64,000 nucleotides of DNA from Rotaria macrura (taxonomy: Eukaryota > Rotifera > Eurotatoria > Philodinida > Philodinidae). Shown one piece after another: positions 1 through 11,043 of this stretch (position 1 is its first letter; every line of letters begins with the position of its first letter). The DNA lies in NCBI GenBank assembly GCA_900239685.1, contig OENT01000326.1, forward strand, positions 62,001 through 126,000, given 5' to 3'. Under the pieces are notes generated by a model, which saw only the letters and a program-made list of their open reading frames with translations, ran no database searches and was not told the origin of the DNA. Made by a program: the position numbers and the translations under genes.

Positions 1-3000
1 ATCGCCATGTGTCGGGGATGTATGTTTCGGTTGAATATTATTGGTTGACGGTGTTAATCCATTCGTACGTCCATTATAAGTTGGCATATTAGAAGTTGAT
101 AATTGATTCGATGAAGCATGTGAAAGTGTTTCAGATAGTAACATAGGGGATGTTATAAATGAAGAAGCATTTGATGGAGGTTGAGTAGCAATACTTGAAT
201 ATGCAGGATTAGGCATAAGAAAATCGGAATTATGAACATTAGGATGACGGATCACACCGCCCAGAGAACCCACTGATGAAGATGTTGATGAGTTTGTCGG
301 TGTATTTCCCATACTATCAAGATTTATGAGTGATTTTGATGGTCCAATTGTAGGTGTTATTGTTGCTGTCGTTGCTGTCGTCGTCGTTGTTGCTGCTGCT
401 GCTGCTGTCACTGCCGCCATTGTATGTGATTGTGATGTTGATTGATATTGTGGGCGAATCATACTTGTATTGATGGAATAAGGCTCGACTTTTGCAATAT
501 TTCTTGGCCGTACCATTGTTGAATCATTATCATTCAAACGGCGAAAACGATATGGATCATATGAAAGCTCTGATGGCGGCATTGCACTACTATTGTTTGG
601 ATGACTAACCGTCTCCAGACTAAAACACAGATATATAAATAAACAAATGCTGATCAATCATATCTAATATGTCATCAGAAAATAATAGAACAAGAAGAAA
701 AACCGACTTATATAATATGCAAGCTTCCACAAACTAATTGCTCAGATCAACACTATCTTCAGGCATCATGAATGACAACAACAAATTCGCTTTAAAGTAT
801 TGGTTATGTCAAGAAAAAGAAATAACCCATAGTCTGATAATCATGTTTAAGAAAGAGAAAGAATATTTTTGACTTGATGTCAATCAGGACAGTGCGAACA
901 AGAGTTTTTCTTCTGTTTATTTTTGATTACTGATTGTTTAAGTCCTAAGGGAAAAATATGATCTTCACATGTTAATATTAATCAAAATAGTACGTGTTGA
1001 TATTGTTTTGTTTTGTTTTGTTTTCAATGAGCGACAGACATATGATTGCATAATATCCTATATGTTGAAATCAATATACTGGAAATCTAATCGTTGATAT
1101 TCTATTGAAATTTTTAGAGACGAACAGAGAATGTTAGAGTACACTTTCATTTGATGTGTTTTTGTTGATTAGTTTTTAACGAAGGAAAGGAAAGGAATTT
1201 TCAGCTTTTTTCTGTTCGTTATCAGTGATAAACTGTTACAAACAACTAATCTAATAGTTGTCTATTTACTTTCAACGCTGCATCATATTTGTTTCTATTA
1301 TCATATTCTACTATTTCGTAATTTATTGGGATGTAAGACGAGAAAGAGTATGTTGAGTCATTTGCATGGAGACTTGAATAATCACGCAGCGTACTAGCCA
1401 TCGTATTGAGAAACATGAATTTTTTTTTCTGAAGAATGATGAGTGATGTATCATCATAGGAAAGAAATCATTAAAAAAAAAGATTATCCAAACAAGTCGT
1501 GGGCGACATAGTGTTAATGGATGATGCATTTGTCTATGTCATTCACTAGTTATAATCCAAGGTCGTCATAGTACCCGATCGAACTGTCAATCAAATATGC
1601 ATGTATTTTTACAGCACTCTGATCATATTACTTCTGTCGATTGTTTACATTACTTATCGATAAATTTATAGAATATCAGAGTGGATACCATACCTTTCAG
1701 TTGTTTTTGTACTTTTAAGTATTGGTTTTTTATTGATGAAAAGTGTGGTTGATGGTACATCTTGTACAGGAGTCGATGTCGGTTCACTGATCGCATGCTC
1801 TTGTTGTTCTTGCTGTTGAGGTTCAATCGGATGTAAGACAGGTGTAGGTTTTACAGATGAAAATGATACGTTAGATTTAGTATTCGAAATTGAACGTCGA
1901 CTAAGATTTGAATCGATTGAATCATGTCGATGTTGATTATTTAAAGATGAATTAGTTAAATCAAGTGATGATTTTGTAACAAATAATTGCTTTAACTTTT
2001 CGACACCTGAACTACTGTTAATAATCGGTGCTGAATTTTCATCAAAATCATCATTATATTCATCTTGTTCATTATTAATGCCGAGTAAACTTTTACTACG
2101 AACAAGTGTTGGTCGATAAGACTCTTTTCCATGTGGTTGTTTAGTAAGAATCGATGATGGGGAAGGTGATCGAATAGGAATTTGATCATATTGTAAACGT
2201 AAATCCCATTCAGATTTACTTAATGCAGAACATTGACGTTTCGTTCCTATTGTAATTAAAGGTTGATAACTAGTGGTCGATGTAGTTTCATTTGTCGGTG
2301 GAATATTTGGTTCAATATCGATTGATAATGGTTCAGTTTGATTAGGTTGAAAAATAAATTCTGTCTTTGATTTTAATGCATTGTATTTAAGTATCGGTCG
2401 TAATGAATTATTAGTCGTTGTTGATGGTGTTGTTTCCGATTCATGTACAGCTTGTTGACGTTGAAGACGGGGTACAGATGATTGTCTCGTAGGTGTTTCA
2501 TCTTCGTGTGCTATAGTTAATGATCGACGTGATAAGAATGGAGAGGAACCGGATGGTTGCTGTATTGGTGCTTTTGAAGCAACTGTATGCCATATGCCAC
2601 GAGTATTTTCAAGTGAACGACGCGCTTGAATACCAGTGATATTTGTACCTACTGGATCATAACGACGAATCAAACGAAGAACATTTGAATCCATCATAAT
2701 AGTTGTTTTATATGTATTACCTTCTCCAGCAAGTGAAGATGAAGAAGGATTTTTAGTTGATTCATCAACATCAACATTCTAAAAAACACAATATATACAT
2801 ATCAAAATAACTGATGGCCTTGAACTAGTTGTAAGAATGCATATAATGCACATCGCATGATAGTCTGTTTCATACATAAGAAGTATAAAAGGGGGGCTAG
2901 TAAGGAATATTACTCGTCCATCTTTCTCCTTTTATTTTCACACGACAAATAACTCAGCGTCGATAGGAAAAAAGACAGAGAGAAGAAAAAGAAGGAAAAA

Positions 3001-4201
3001 AGTCAGAACGAACGGAGAAGTATATTGGCATCCCACGTATACGTACGTACAGATTGTTCTAATGATCAGATGCGTGTGCGTCCAAAAGAATATGGTAGCA
3101 ATAGCTATCGGAAGAAAAGAAGCAAGAAATGGCAATAGAAATAACAGCGAGCCACTATCATCATTATCCATTATCCTCTTGCTGTCTTGCTATCATCCAT
3201 GAAAAAAAAGTCGAAGAAAGAGCACCGTATGTGCCCCTGAACTGCCCAAGATATATTGCTTACAACAATCAATTGATATCGTGTAGAAAATAGAAGCGTC
3301 GATCAAAAGTGATGACTTTTTTAACCTACCAATTGTATATGATTTCCTTTACATAAGTATACAAATGACTTTTGTCGCTCAGATTGTTTTTGGACATAAC
3401 GATATCCTTGTTGACCTTCGTCTATAGTCTTAGTAGTGCTATATTTGATATTATTATCTTGATTATTATTGTTGCTGCTCTTGTTGTTTTGACTTTTTGT
3501 TACTTGGATTGGTAAGAACACGGTACCGACATTTGCTGCTGCTGTTGCTGAAGTTGAAGACGAAGAAGAATATGACGAAGAATATGATAATGATGATGGT
3601 ATCGCAGAACTAATAACCATTGCCATATCGCTATGTATAATATCAACTGGAATCGAACGAGTCAAGGGTTTCTATAGAATAAATATGTACATTATAGATT
3701 ATTTCTATGAATTTATATACGTATACATACTTGGTTTAAAGAATGACTATTCATAGGAGATGGAGATTTCTTTTTAATAATAATCATTGATGATGATCCA
3801 GGTGTTCCACCTAGTTTTCGTCGTCCATGAATGATTAATGGACGAAAATCCATTGACTTTATTTCATTGTGTGATATGGTTATTGGTATTTGACGTGTTT
3901 GTGAACTAGTTGATTGATTTATTCTAGAATTTCCTATCATTGGTTTTTCATATGCTTGATTACTGACTGAACAATGTATAAAAGTTTCGGGACGTGACAT
4001 ATTTTTCACTGCATATCGACGTTTCGATTGTTCTTGTTCATCAAACGGAATATACTTACGTTTGGTTAACGTATGAAAATTTTCACAATTTGATTTCACA
4101 TTTGGTATATAAAGGTGATTTGAAGCATTTCTCATAATTGGTGTTGACGGTTGATGAACATTAGTCGTCAACCGATCGTAAATGCCTGATGTTGGTGACA
4201 T
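1..4201 (-). CDS. Large Ser/Thr-rich disordered protein, 3' end outside window
   Basis: I do not recognise the family. Exons, all on the minus strand: 4201-3731 (residues 1-157), 3671-3330 (158-271), 2778-1694 (272-633) and 619 to beyond base 1 (634 to about 839). Phases agree at each junction and every intron is GT-AG; the introns are 59, 551 and 1074 bp. The start is the ATG at 4201, reading MSPTSGIYDR; it sits five bases after an acceptor-like TCTATAG, so an upstream exon or a trans-splice site is possible. The product has no clear domain or membrane segment. It is rich in Ser, Thr, Asn, Gln and Pro, with a poly-Asn/Ser patch in exon 2, basic stretches, and an Ala/Thr run coded by a GCA/ACG repeat in exon 4. 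Two short similar motifs, RPILKYNALK and KKPILKSTK, bracket exon 3. A cytoskeletal, scaffold or nuclear role is possible but only a guess. Confidence 0.75.
367..412 (-). repeat. Triplet repeat coding for Ala/Thr run
   Basis: On the plus strand this reads as mixed TGC/TGT/CGT triplets; on the coding (minus) strand it gives runs of GCA and ACG/ACA codons inside exon 4 of the large Ser/Thr-rich gene. It codes a low-complexity Ala/Thr tract, so its length may vary between alleles. Confidence 0.7.
1003..1024. repeat. Short TTTTG microsatellite
   Basis: About four and a half tandem copies of a TTTTG unit inside the 1074-bp intron between exons 3 and 4 of the large Ser/Thr-rich gene. Confidence 0.7.
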
Positions 4202-4441
4202 GTTAACTATAGAAATCTATACAAAAAAAACGAAAGAAAGAGAAGGAATCAAAAAAAAAAGAATTCTTGTTAACTGTAAGATTATTTAAAGTCATCAATA
4301 TATGGAGAATACTAGAAAAAAATCTGGAAGAAAAATAAGGAGAATATATGCGTGTCCCTAGACTTTCCTTGAAGGAGAACATTGATAGCATCGCATCATT
4401 TTTCTCTGCAAATATTCGATTTTGTTGAAGAATAATAATAC

Positions 4442-4497
4442 CCTTAACTGATGATACTAGTATTGACAATTCTTCTTTGCCTGTGAATTTTTCACTT
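4442..4497 (-). other. Candidate upstream exon of the Ser/Thr-rich gene
   Basis: A long pyrimidine tract ending TTTGTGTAG precedes base 4497, and the frame is open through SEKFTGKEELSILVSSVK. A donor GGGTATT at 4442/4441 would join to the acceptor before 4206 in the frame of the MSPTSG start (giving VKVNMSPTSG). If real, the protein starts further upstream and the ATG at 4201 is internal. No clear upstream start codon was found, so this may instead be non-coding or chance. Confidence 0.3.
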
Positions 4498-4613
4498 CTA
4501 CACAAAAATACAACAGTAGAAAGAAAGGAATATTAAAATGAAGAACAAAAAAAAAACGAGGCTAAAGAGCCACAAATTGAAAGACAATAAACAACAAAAA
4601 CGACAAGAGAAAA

Positions 4614-4630
4614 AGAGAGAGAGAGAGAGA
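4614..4630. repeat. GA dinucleotide run
   Basis: A short (GA)n run inside a longer purine-rich stretch on the plus strand. Confidence 0.7.
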
Positions 4631-7600
4631 AAGAGACATACAAAATAAACATACATAAATACATAGACACAAGGCGAAAGTCTTCCTCTCTAATCAAGTT
4701 GAAACGGTGACAAACGGTTTGTGTATTAATATGAAGACTCACTATAGTCAACACCATTAACTAAAACAGTTTGAATAACTAGAAAATATAAAGTCTGACA
4801 GGTGTTGGTAAAATTTTTGCTTTTCGTTTCATGTGTGAAAACAAAAGATAAAGAACAATTGATGTAGCAGTAATATTGGAAAAAAAATAGATTAGTCCAA
4901 TGATAAATGTAGAACATAGTAGACATGCACAGAAAAATGTATAAGAAAGAAAACGACTCAGAGCACACATTAGCTGCCATACATGTCAATGCTATAGTAA
5001 TGGTCCTTCAAAGTAAATTGAATTCGTATCAAAGCGAGAAGAAAGGATAAGTATATATATGTATTAAATACGATGTATTGTCTCTTGAGCAACAAATTAT
5101 TTTTTATTCAATACTTGATATGCCGTTCTAGACAGAACGAAACCAAGTTATGAATAAAAATACAGAAATTATACCGATCAATATCGCATTAAGTCAAACA
5201 ATATCGACGTTTATGTATGTCAAACAAGTTTTCTTTTTGTAAAAATAACACACGTTTGGAATGATGACCTTGAATTAATACAGATAAGATGCTCGGTTTT
5301 ATGTTAATTCAGTGCAAACGATAAGATCACATCAGCTAATATAAAAAAATCTCTTCAACAAGAAAAACCTTTTTCAACGTGTGAAATAGACAGACAAACA
5401 ATGCATACAATAAATCTCGTTTGCTCTTTCTCGCTTGCATTAAGAATGGTTAATGAGATCTCAATTTGTTCATCCCAATATACATATTGTCTATTGACAT
5501 GACATTTTATTGTGCGACAATGTACAACAACTACTTGCACATTCTCGGGTGTCTCTCCCGTAGTTCTTATCAACACCAGTGATAGTTGCAAAAAAAGAAA
5601 TAATCAATACCTGCATGCCAATAAATTCTATGACATATGTTAAGTTAATTAAAGTACAAACAACATATATATATATACCTATATCAATAGGAAAATGTGT
5701 AGATATCGACTATAACAATCGTAAGATATGCATTCTAATAGGTTTCGGTTTGTCTCATTTTTACGTTTCTTTTCTCTCTTTTCTACTTATTACAACTAGT
5801 GGTAAACGAATCAATCATGCGCGTAATAAGAATATACATGATCGTACGAACAAGATTTTATTCATAGTATGCATGCTAGTCAACATAATAATAATAAACA
5901 ATTGAAAAACAGGGGAAATGTTCAAGTGTTTAAGTCTGTTTCTCATTTAATCAAGATTGTCTCATCTTGTACTTGCTGTTAGATGATTTGGTGACCTGAT
6001 AGATGACTATCTTTTAATATATTTTCAAGTAATAATCAGTGACTTGATCAATATTGTCTACACGTCTAAATAGATCATAGTGTCTCAACAAATTTGTTTC
6101 GTCTATCTATCTATGAAAAACTCATATATTCATTCATAACTTTTTTTCTTTTCTTTCATCAATAGTAAGAATAGGCATATACAAAATATCGTATATATAT
6201 ATACTCATAGATGTAATAGAAAAAATAAAAATGTCTAATCAAAAACGGTTGCAATAAGCAATAAAAGTGCCGAATGACCTTCTTTCATATGGCTTCCATT
6301 TATAGGCAAATGCAAGAAAAAGATGATGATTGGCATCTCGTCTATAGACATACGCCATTGAAGATTGCGCAAGTGATCTGTCATCGTCGCACAAGTGTTG
6401 ATGAAACTACACGCATATTTACCACATGATATACTGATCTTGAAGAGTGAACATATTTTTTCAGGTTTCTTTTCAATCTGTTCTAATCCGATACAAGGTT
6501 ACTTCAACTTGAAGCGTTAATAGAAAAAAAAATTTTAAATAGTCTCTGTGATAATTCTTTTTACCAAGTTCTTTCTATATGAACTTTAAATGTCTTTCTC
6601 TATACTACTTAACATATTTCGCTAATGATTTGTTTATTCTTCGAGGAAAAGATTTGCTCATGACAACTCTTAACCTTCTCGTGTTATTCAATAATAGTTT
6701 AAAGAACAATAATGACATAATTAGAGAAGTAGAAGAATTTTTTAATCGTTTTATATTTTCTATACAGTGAACATTTGAATACGTTAGAAACAATCATTTT
6801 TACATATTCATTTTATAGATTCATCCATATCAATTATATTTACTTGATCATGCAAGTCTGTTTCTATGAAATGTTGAATACATGATTAGTACTAATCCCT
6901 GAATGTGATAAGATTGTGAAACATCCGATTAGCTCGTATTTGATGAATGTAAGACAATAGATAAAAGAGACACATTTAGAAAATATAATATGACAAGACA
7001 AGATTCATTTATCAGTCGTCTACAAAAAACTATATTGAAAAAAATTTTTTTTGACACTAGACATTTTCAATTCGATGTTAAACATGATATTTCGTTTTAT
7101 GAAGATACTAATTGTCATAATGCCACTATCAAGGATGGACGAGATCGAGTAGTGGCCTAGCACTATAACAAAGAGTAATGTAATTATTATTATCATGATT
7201 GGTACTACGTATATTATATGTATTAAACTCAAGATCGTAGGGTGCTACCCTATCATCCATCTGTGATATGTTGGTTACATCACTAATCTCTAGTAATTTA
7301 TGACGTTTTATATGAAAGTAAGTATATTGTTAGTAAGAAATGTTCTTCGCCAAAACCGCTTAACGCTAGTAGCCTATCCGAAATGAGTATATTATCATAT
7401 TATATTGTCTTTTTAACGGAAAAAAAGATAAATCGTATGAATGATATGTCATATAGTGATAATATTGTAGATGACGACAAGAAATCAATACCGAAAGAAC
7501 AATGATAATACACATAAGGGCAACCTATTATGTTACAAGACGTTACAAATTTTAAACTTAATACCTATTTATGAAGGATTTTATAGGATGTCGAGCGCAA

Positions 7601-7648
7601 GACATCTCAATTTCATTACTTGGTTAAACTACAGTGGTTTGGAAAAAA

Positions 7649-7817
7649 ACTTGGTCACGTTATTTTCATTACTAGTACGGCAGGCAACATTCGTTTTTGT
7701 TAGTTTTAGTATGCTTCGATGGTCCACAAAAAACATCACACAATGATATTTTTCAATATTTTCTCCATCGATCTTCACAAGAAAAGTACAGAACAGAGTT
7801 CTAAAAACCCGAAGTCA
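7649..7817 (+). repeat. Left arm of diverged inverted repeat B
   Basis: This arm matches the reverse complement of 8164-8333 at roughly 75-80 percent by eye. The best blocks are a 17-base perfect match around TTGGTCACGTTATTTTC (7651-7667) and long near-matches such as GCAACATTC..TTTTTGT.AGTTTTAGT and CAATATTTTCT. The spacer is about 350 bp. It could be a worn DNA-transposon-like element with long terminal inverted repeats, or a fold-back duplication. No transposase-like reading frame was found between the arms. Confidence 0.7.
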
Positions 7818-8163
7818 AAAAAACAGTTTCATTTTTTCAAGGCTAAATTTTTCCTTTTTTTCCGATTATTGAATTCCATACATGCTAAAATTAGGTTTAA
7901 TGAGCGTTTCTCATGGTGAGGATCAGTTTTAAGCACCTAGCTTCATTTTCCGATGAACTCAAAGTATGAGGAATTTTTCTCATAATTTTGAATTTTGTTT
8001 TTTCGAAAATTTTTTCAGTTTTCTTTATCTAAGTTTCCACACGCTTCGTTTCTTTTCTCGTTTCAACATTGTACGTTCAAGATGACTACTAATCTCTGAC
8101 TATTTCAACGGATAATAGAATTTAATGCCATAGCTGTAATCCTAGAGTGTAATTGTTTTGATG

Positions 8164-8333
8164 ACTCTACATTTTTGGAATTCTGCTCTGTATTTTTCCT
8201 GTAAAGATGAATACAGAAAATATTAATAAATATCATCGTCTGGTGTTTTGTGTGAGCCATTGAACCAAACTAAAACTCACAAAAAAGAATGTTGCTTGTC
8301 GGAGGATTAAGGAAAATAACGTGACCAATTTGT
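8164..8333 (-). repeat. Right arm of diverged inverted repeat B
   Basis: The partner of 7649-7817 in opposite orientation. The shared 17-base block reads GAAAATAACGTGACCAA here. Similarity fades inward of 8164 and becomes patchy outward of 8333. Confidence 0.7.
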
Positions 8334-9869
8334 TTTGAAAGCTACAGTATATAATTTGGTGTTTTAAGAGTCATTTTTTAACCAGAAATGCAATGTCATC
8401 TCGTATGATACGAAATGCATTCTTATAGTACTTTTTTCTCTGTGCATTGATCAACTCTTACTCAATATATTTCTCCAATGATTTGAGTTCGTTGTATTCA
8501 CGAGTTTTCTAATACTGATATGAAGAGTTTGTCATTGAAGATGTGGAATGAGTTATATGATATTTTTGTTGTAGTTTATTGAATAGATAACCTTTTCGAA
8601 CCATTCTTTGATTCGATTGGAGCATGTGTTTTCGTTTTACACATCTTCATAAGTTTATTTGTCAACTATACGGTATTCTATCGGAACTCATGAATAATTT
8701 AGAAACGCATAAGTAAAAACATTGTAGAAAGTTCAATTATCACATTACAAGGAATAAGTTTAAAATAGTTTTTCAAAAAAAAGGAGACGGCTTCGATTTA
8801 CGTCATACACTTCTCTAAATTAAATGTTTCATATTGTCTGTGAGAGAATATCAAATCAACATAAAAATATAATCTAAAACGGAGAAAGAGCCAAACTTTA
8901 GCTGATACATATAAATTACTGATTAAAGTTAGATTCATAAGTGATCTTCCTCACTATTGATTTATTCAAGAATCTTTATCAAAAGTATGGTATTTGAATA
9001 AGAATTAAAATATGGATAGGAAATCCTTCTAATAAGAATATCTGATTGTACGTGATCAAGTATTATTTATTAGTTTATATTGTTATGTTTTTATTTCTTG
9101 TATGAACCAATGACGACACGATTCTTCATTCAATCTGTAATGTCTCATCCGTCTAAAATAATGATTTACGTTTAATCACAAGCGAATCCTTGATTTTAAA
9201 CTTGACATTACTTTCTCTTTCTTGACTTAAAACGTCATTTTTGCAGACATAATGTGACTATAATAATCATATTTTCATTTTCATTCCATTGAATGACGAA
9301 ATCACAAGATATTAATTTCTCGATGATATTTCATATTTGATAATTCATACAAATGAAACCTATCAATCAATGTTGCAATTTCACATATTCTTTTCTTTTT
9401 TCCGTCAATGAAAATCAAACTGTCACCATATCAATACATTTCATCATGAATAATGATGCACTCGTTGCATAAACTTAATACCATTCATGAACGGAAACGC
9501 ACCTTGATATTTTATGGGTTTGTTTGATTATTTTTCAATGCAATAAGATAAATTATCCAAACAACTTATATCTTGGATAATCATATATGAAATAGTTAGT
9601 TAATATTAAAATTTAATTACTTGTTTTCTCGTTCTTTTTTTGTGATCAAAAGTTGTCAACTTTCGATCTTTATTCAAATCAAGTAGATATGCAAGTTTTT
9701 GTATTCTTTTTGAATAAAATAATCGTATCTCGTTTGATTTGAACTCTATTTTGCTTGAAATAATTACAAAATATCTATTAGTTTCTGATAAAAAAAATTA
9801 GTCTTCAATATTCAATAATAATTTTTCTAATAATGATTAATCACATGAACGAGTCGAAAGATACTATTG

Positions 9870-9983
9870 GTCAAGTGTTGAAGATGCGAGCCTGTAGGTC
9901 TACTATTTTCTCTTAGTTCAACATAAGCTAATTGTTAGAGAAAGAGTCGACATATTTTCAACATTGAACTATACAATTTACTA
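9870..9983 (+). repeat. Long imperfect hairpin
   Basis: An outer stem joins TCAAGTGTTGAAGATG to CATATTTTCAACATTGA with one bulge and a G-U pair, and an inner stem pairs TTTCTCT with AGAGAAA. The whole is about 115 nt, in the size range of a microRNA precursor, but the middle is poorly paired. It lies in intergenic DNA and nothing shows that it is transcribed. Confidence 0.4.
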
Positions 9984-10968
9984 CAAGTATTCGATGACCT
10001 TCAACAGGATAGTAATTTTAGTCAAAAACTCATGATACCTAAAAACACATCCGTGTGTATAGATATGTACATATATACATATTAACCAATATTGTTGTGT
10101 TTTTTCACTTTTTAGAGTTATTGTTATTATTGAGTGTTAAAAGTCTGTACATCGGAAAACGAGAAAAAAATATAGCACAATAAAATATATTTCAGGCGAA
10201 GAACTACGAACGCTTGTATGTTATATCCGCAAGCAAGAAACAGTTAGAAAGTTGGCAGTGGTTATTTTCATTGACACTACCTGAGAAGTGGAAAAGAGAA
10301 CGACACGGAAAAAAACGGTAGATTTACATAAACACAATAGGTGAATATCAAATAAACTAACTACAGAAATTAATTATTAGGCTATAAATTGTGTCATAAA
10401 ACAGAAGACCTCTTAGTGTATGTCTACATTCAGAAAAAAGAGAGAAGAGCTTTATACGTCATAGCAACGATGTTATGAAGCAATAGACACACCACAAATT
10501 CACAACAACAAACTACACGAAATTGAAAGGGAATACAAGTATGCAAAATTATAATGAAAGAAAAAGTTCATCAATAGCACACTTACATTAAATTTCCTGA
10601 GTTTTATTGTTCGCTTGTGTTATTTTATTTTTTCTCTCCATTTCTTTGTTTTTCGTCTCTATTTCTCAAAACGATTGAAATTTGTTTTACGGGAAAAATC
10701 ATCTACTATGTATGCATCTGACGACAAAAACAAAAAATTGAGAGATAGATACAGAAAGACTAAAGGGAAATATTTAAAATGAAGTTCTTTTTTTTTGTCG
10801 TCTCGTGATACGTCTCTTTTCATGATATATAACAACACGCTTATATTAAGTATCAGTTATTGAAGAAGATCAACATGCATAATATTTAAAAAAAAACAAT
10901 CAATCATTTATATACAAAATTTGTCAATACTGAAAATGAATAAAAAGAATACGAAATGAATATTTTTA

Positions 10969-10971
<3 letters not shown>

Positions 10972-11001
<30 letters not shown>
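10972..11001. repeat. TA dinucleotide microsatellite
   Basis: About 15 TA units just downstream of the CRTC stop codon. Confidence 0.85.
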
Positions 11002-11002
<1 letters not shown>

Positions 11003-11043
11003 CAAAAATAGGGCCATTTGAGCTTTGAATGCCATTTATTATT

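Larger units (their letters stand above)
4498..11043. other. Intergenic stretch, no convincing gene
   Basis: About 6.5 kb of AT-rich DNA between the 5' end of the Ser/Thr-rich gene and the 3' end of CRTC, both on the minus strand. Open stretches of up to about 108 codons occur (for example 5579-5905 plus), but their hydrophobic, low-complexity translations are what chance gives in such DNA. It holds a GA-rich run (4614-4630), an inverted repeat (7649-7817 with 8164-8333), a hairpin (9870-9983) and a TA run (10972-11001). Confidence 0.6.

Noticed and set aside
2938-3171. Hydrophobic 77-codon frame on the minus strand
   Set aside because: Lies wholly inside the second intron of the Ser/Thr-rich gene and reflects pyrimidine-rich intron sequence.
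5787-5800. CTTATTACAACT resembles the start of the bdelloid spliced leader as I remember it
   Set aside because: The match stops after about 12 bases and the expected following leader sequence and donor are absent, so it is not a spliced-leader gene.
5579-5905. 108-codon open frame on the plus strand
   Set aside because: Ile/Lys/Asn-rich translation typical of AT-rich non-coding DNA, with no support.
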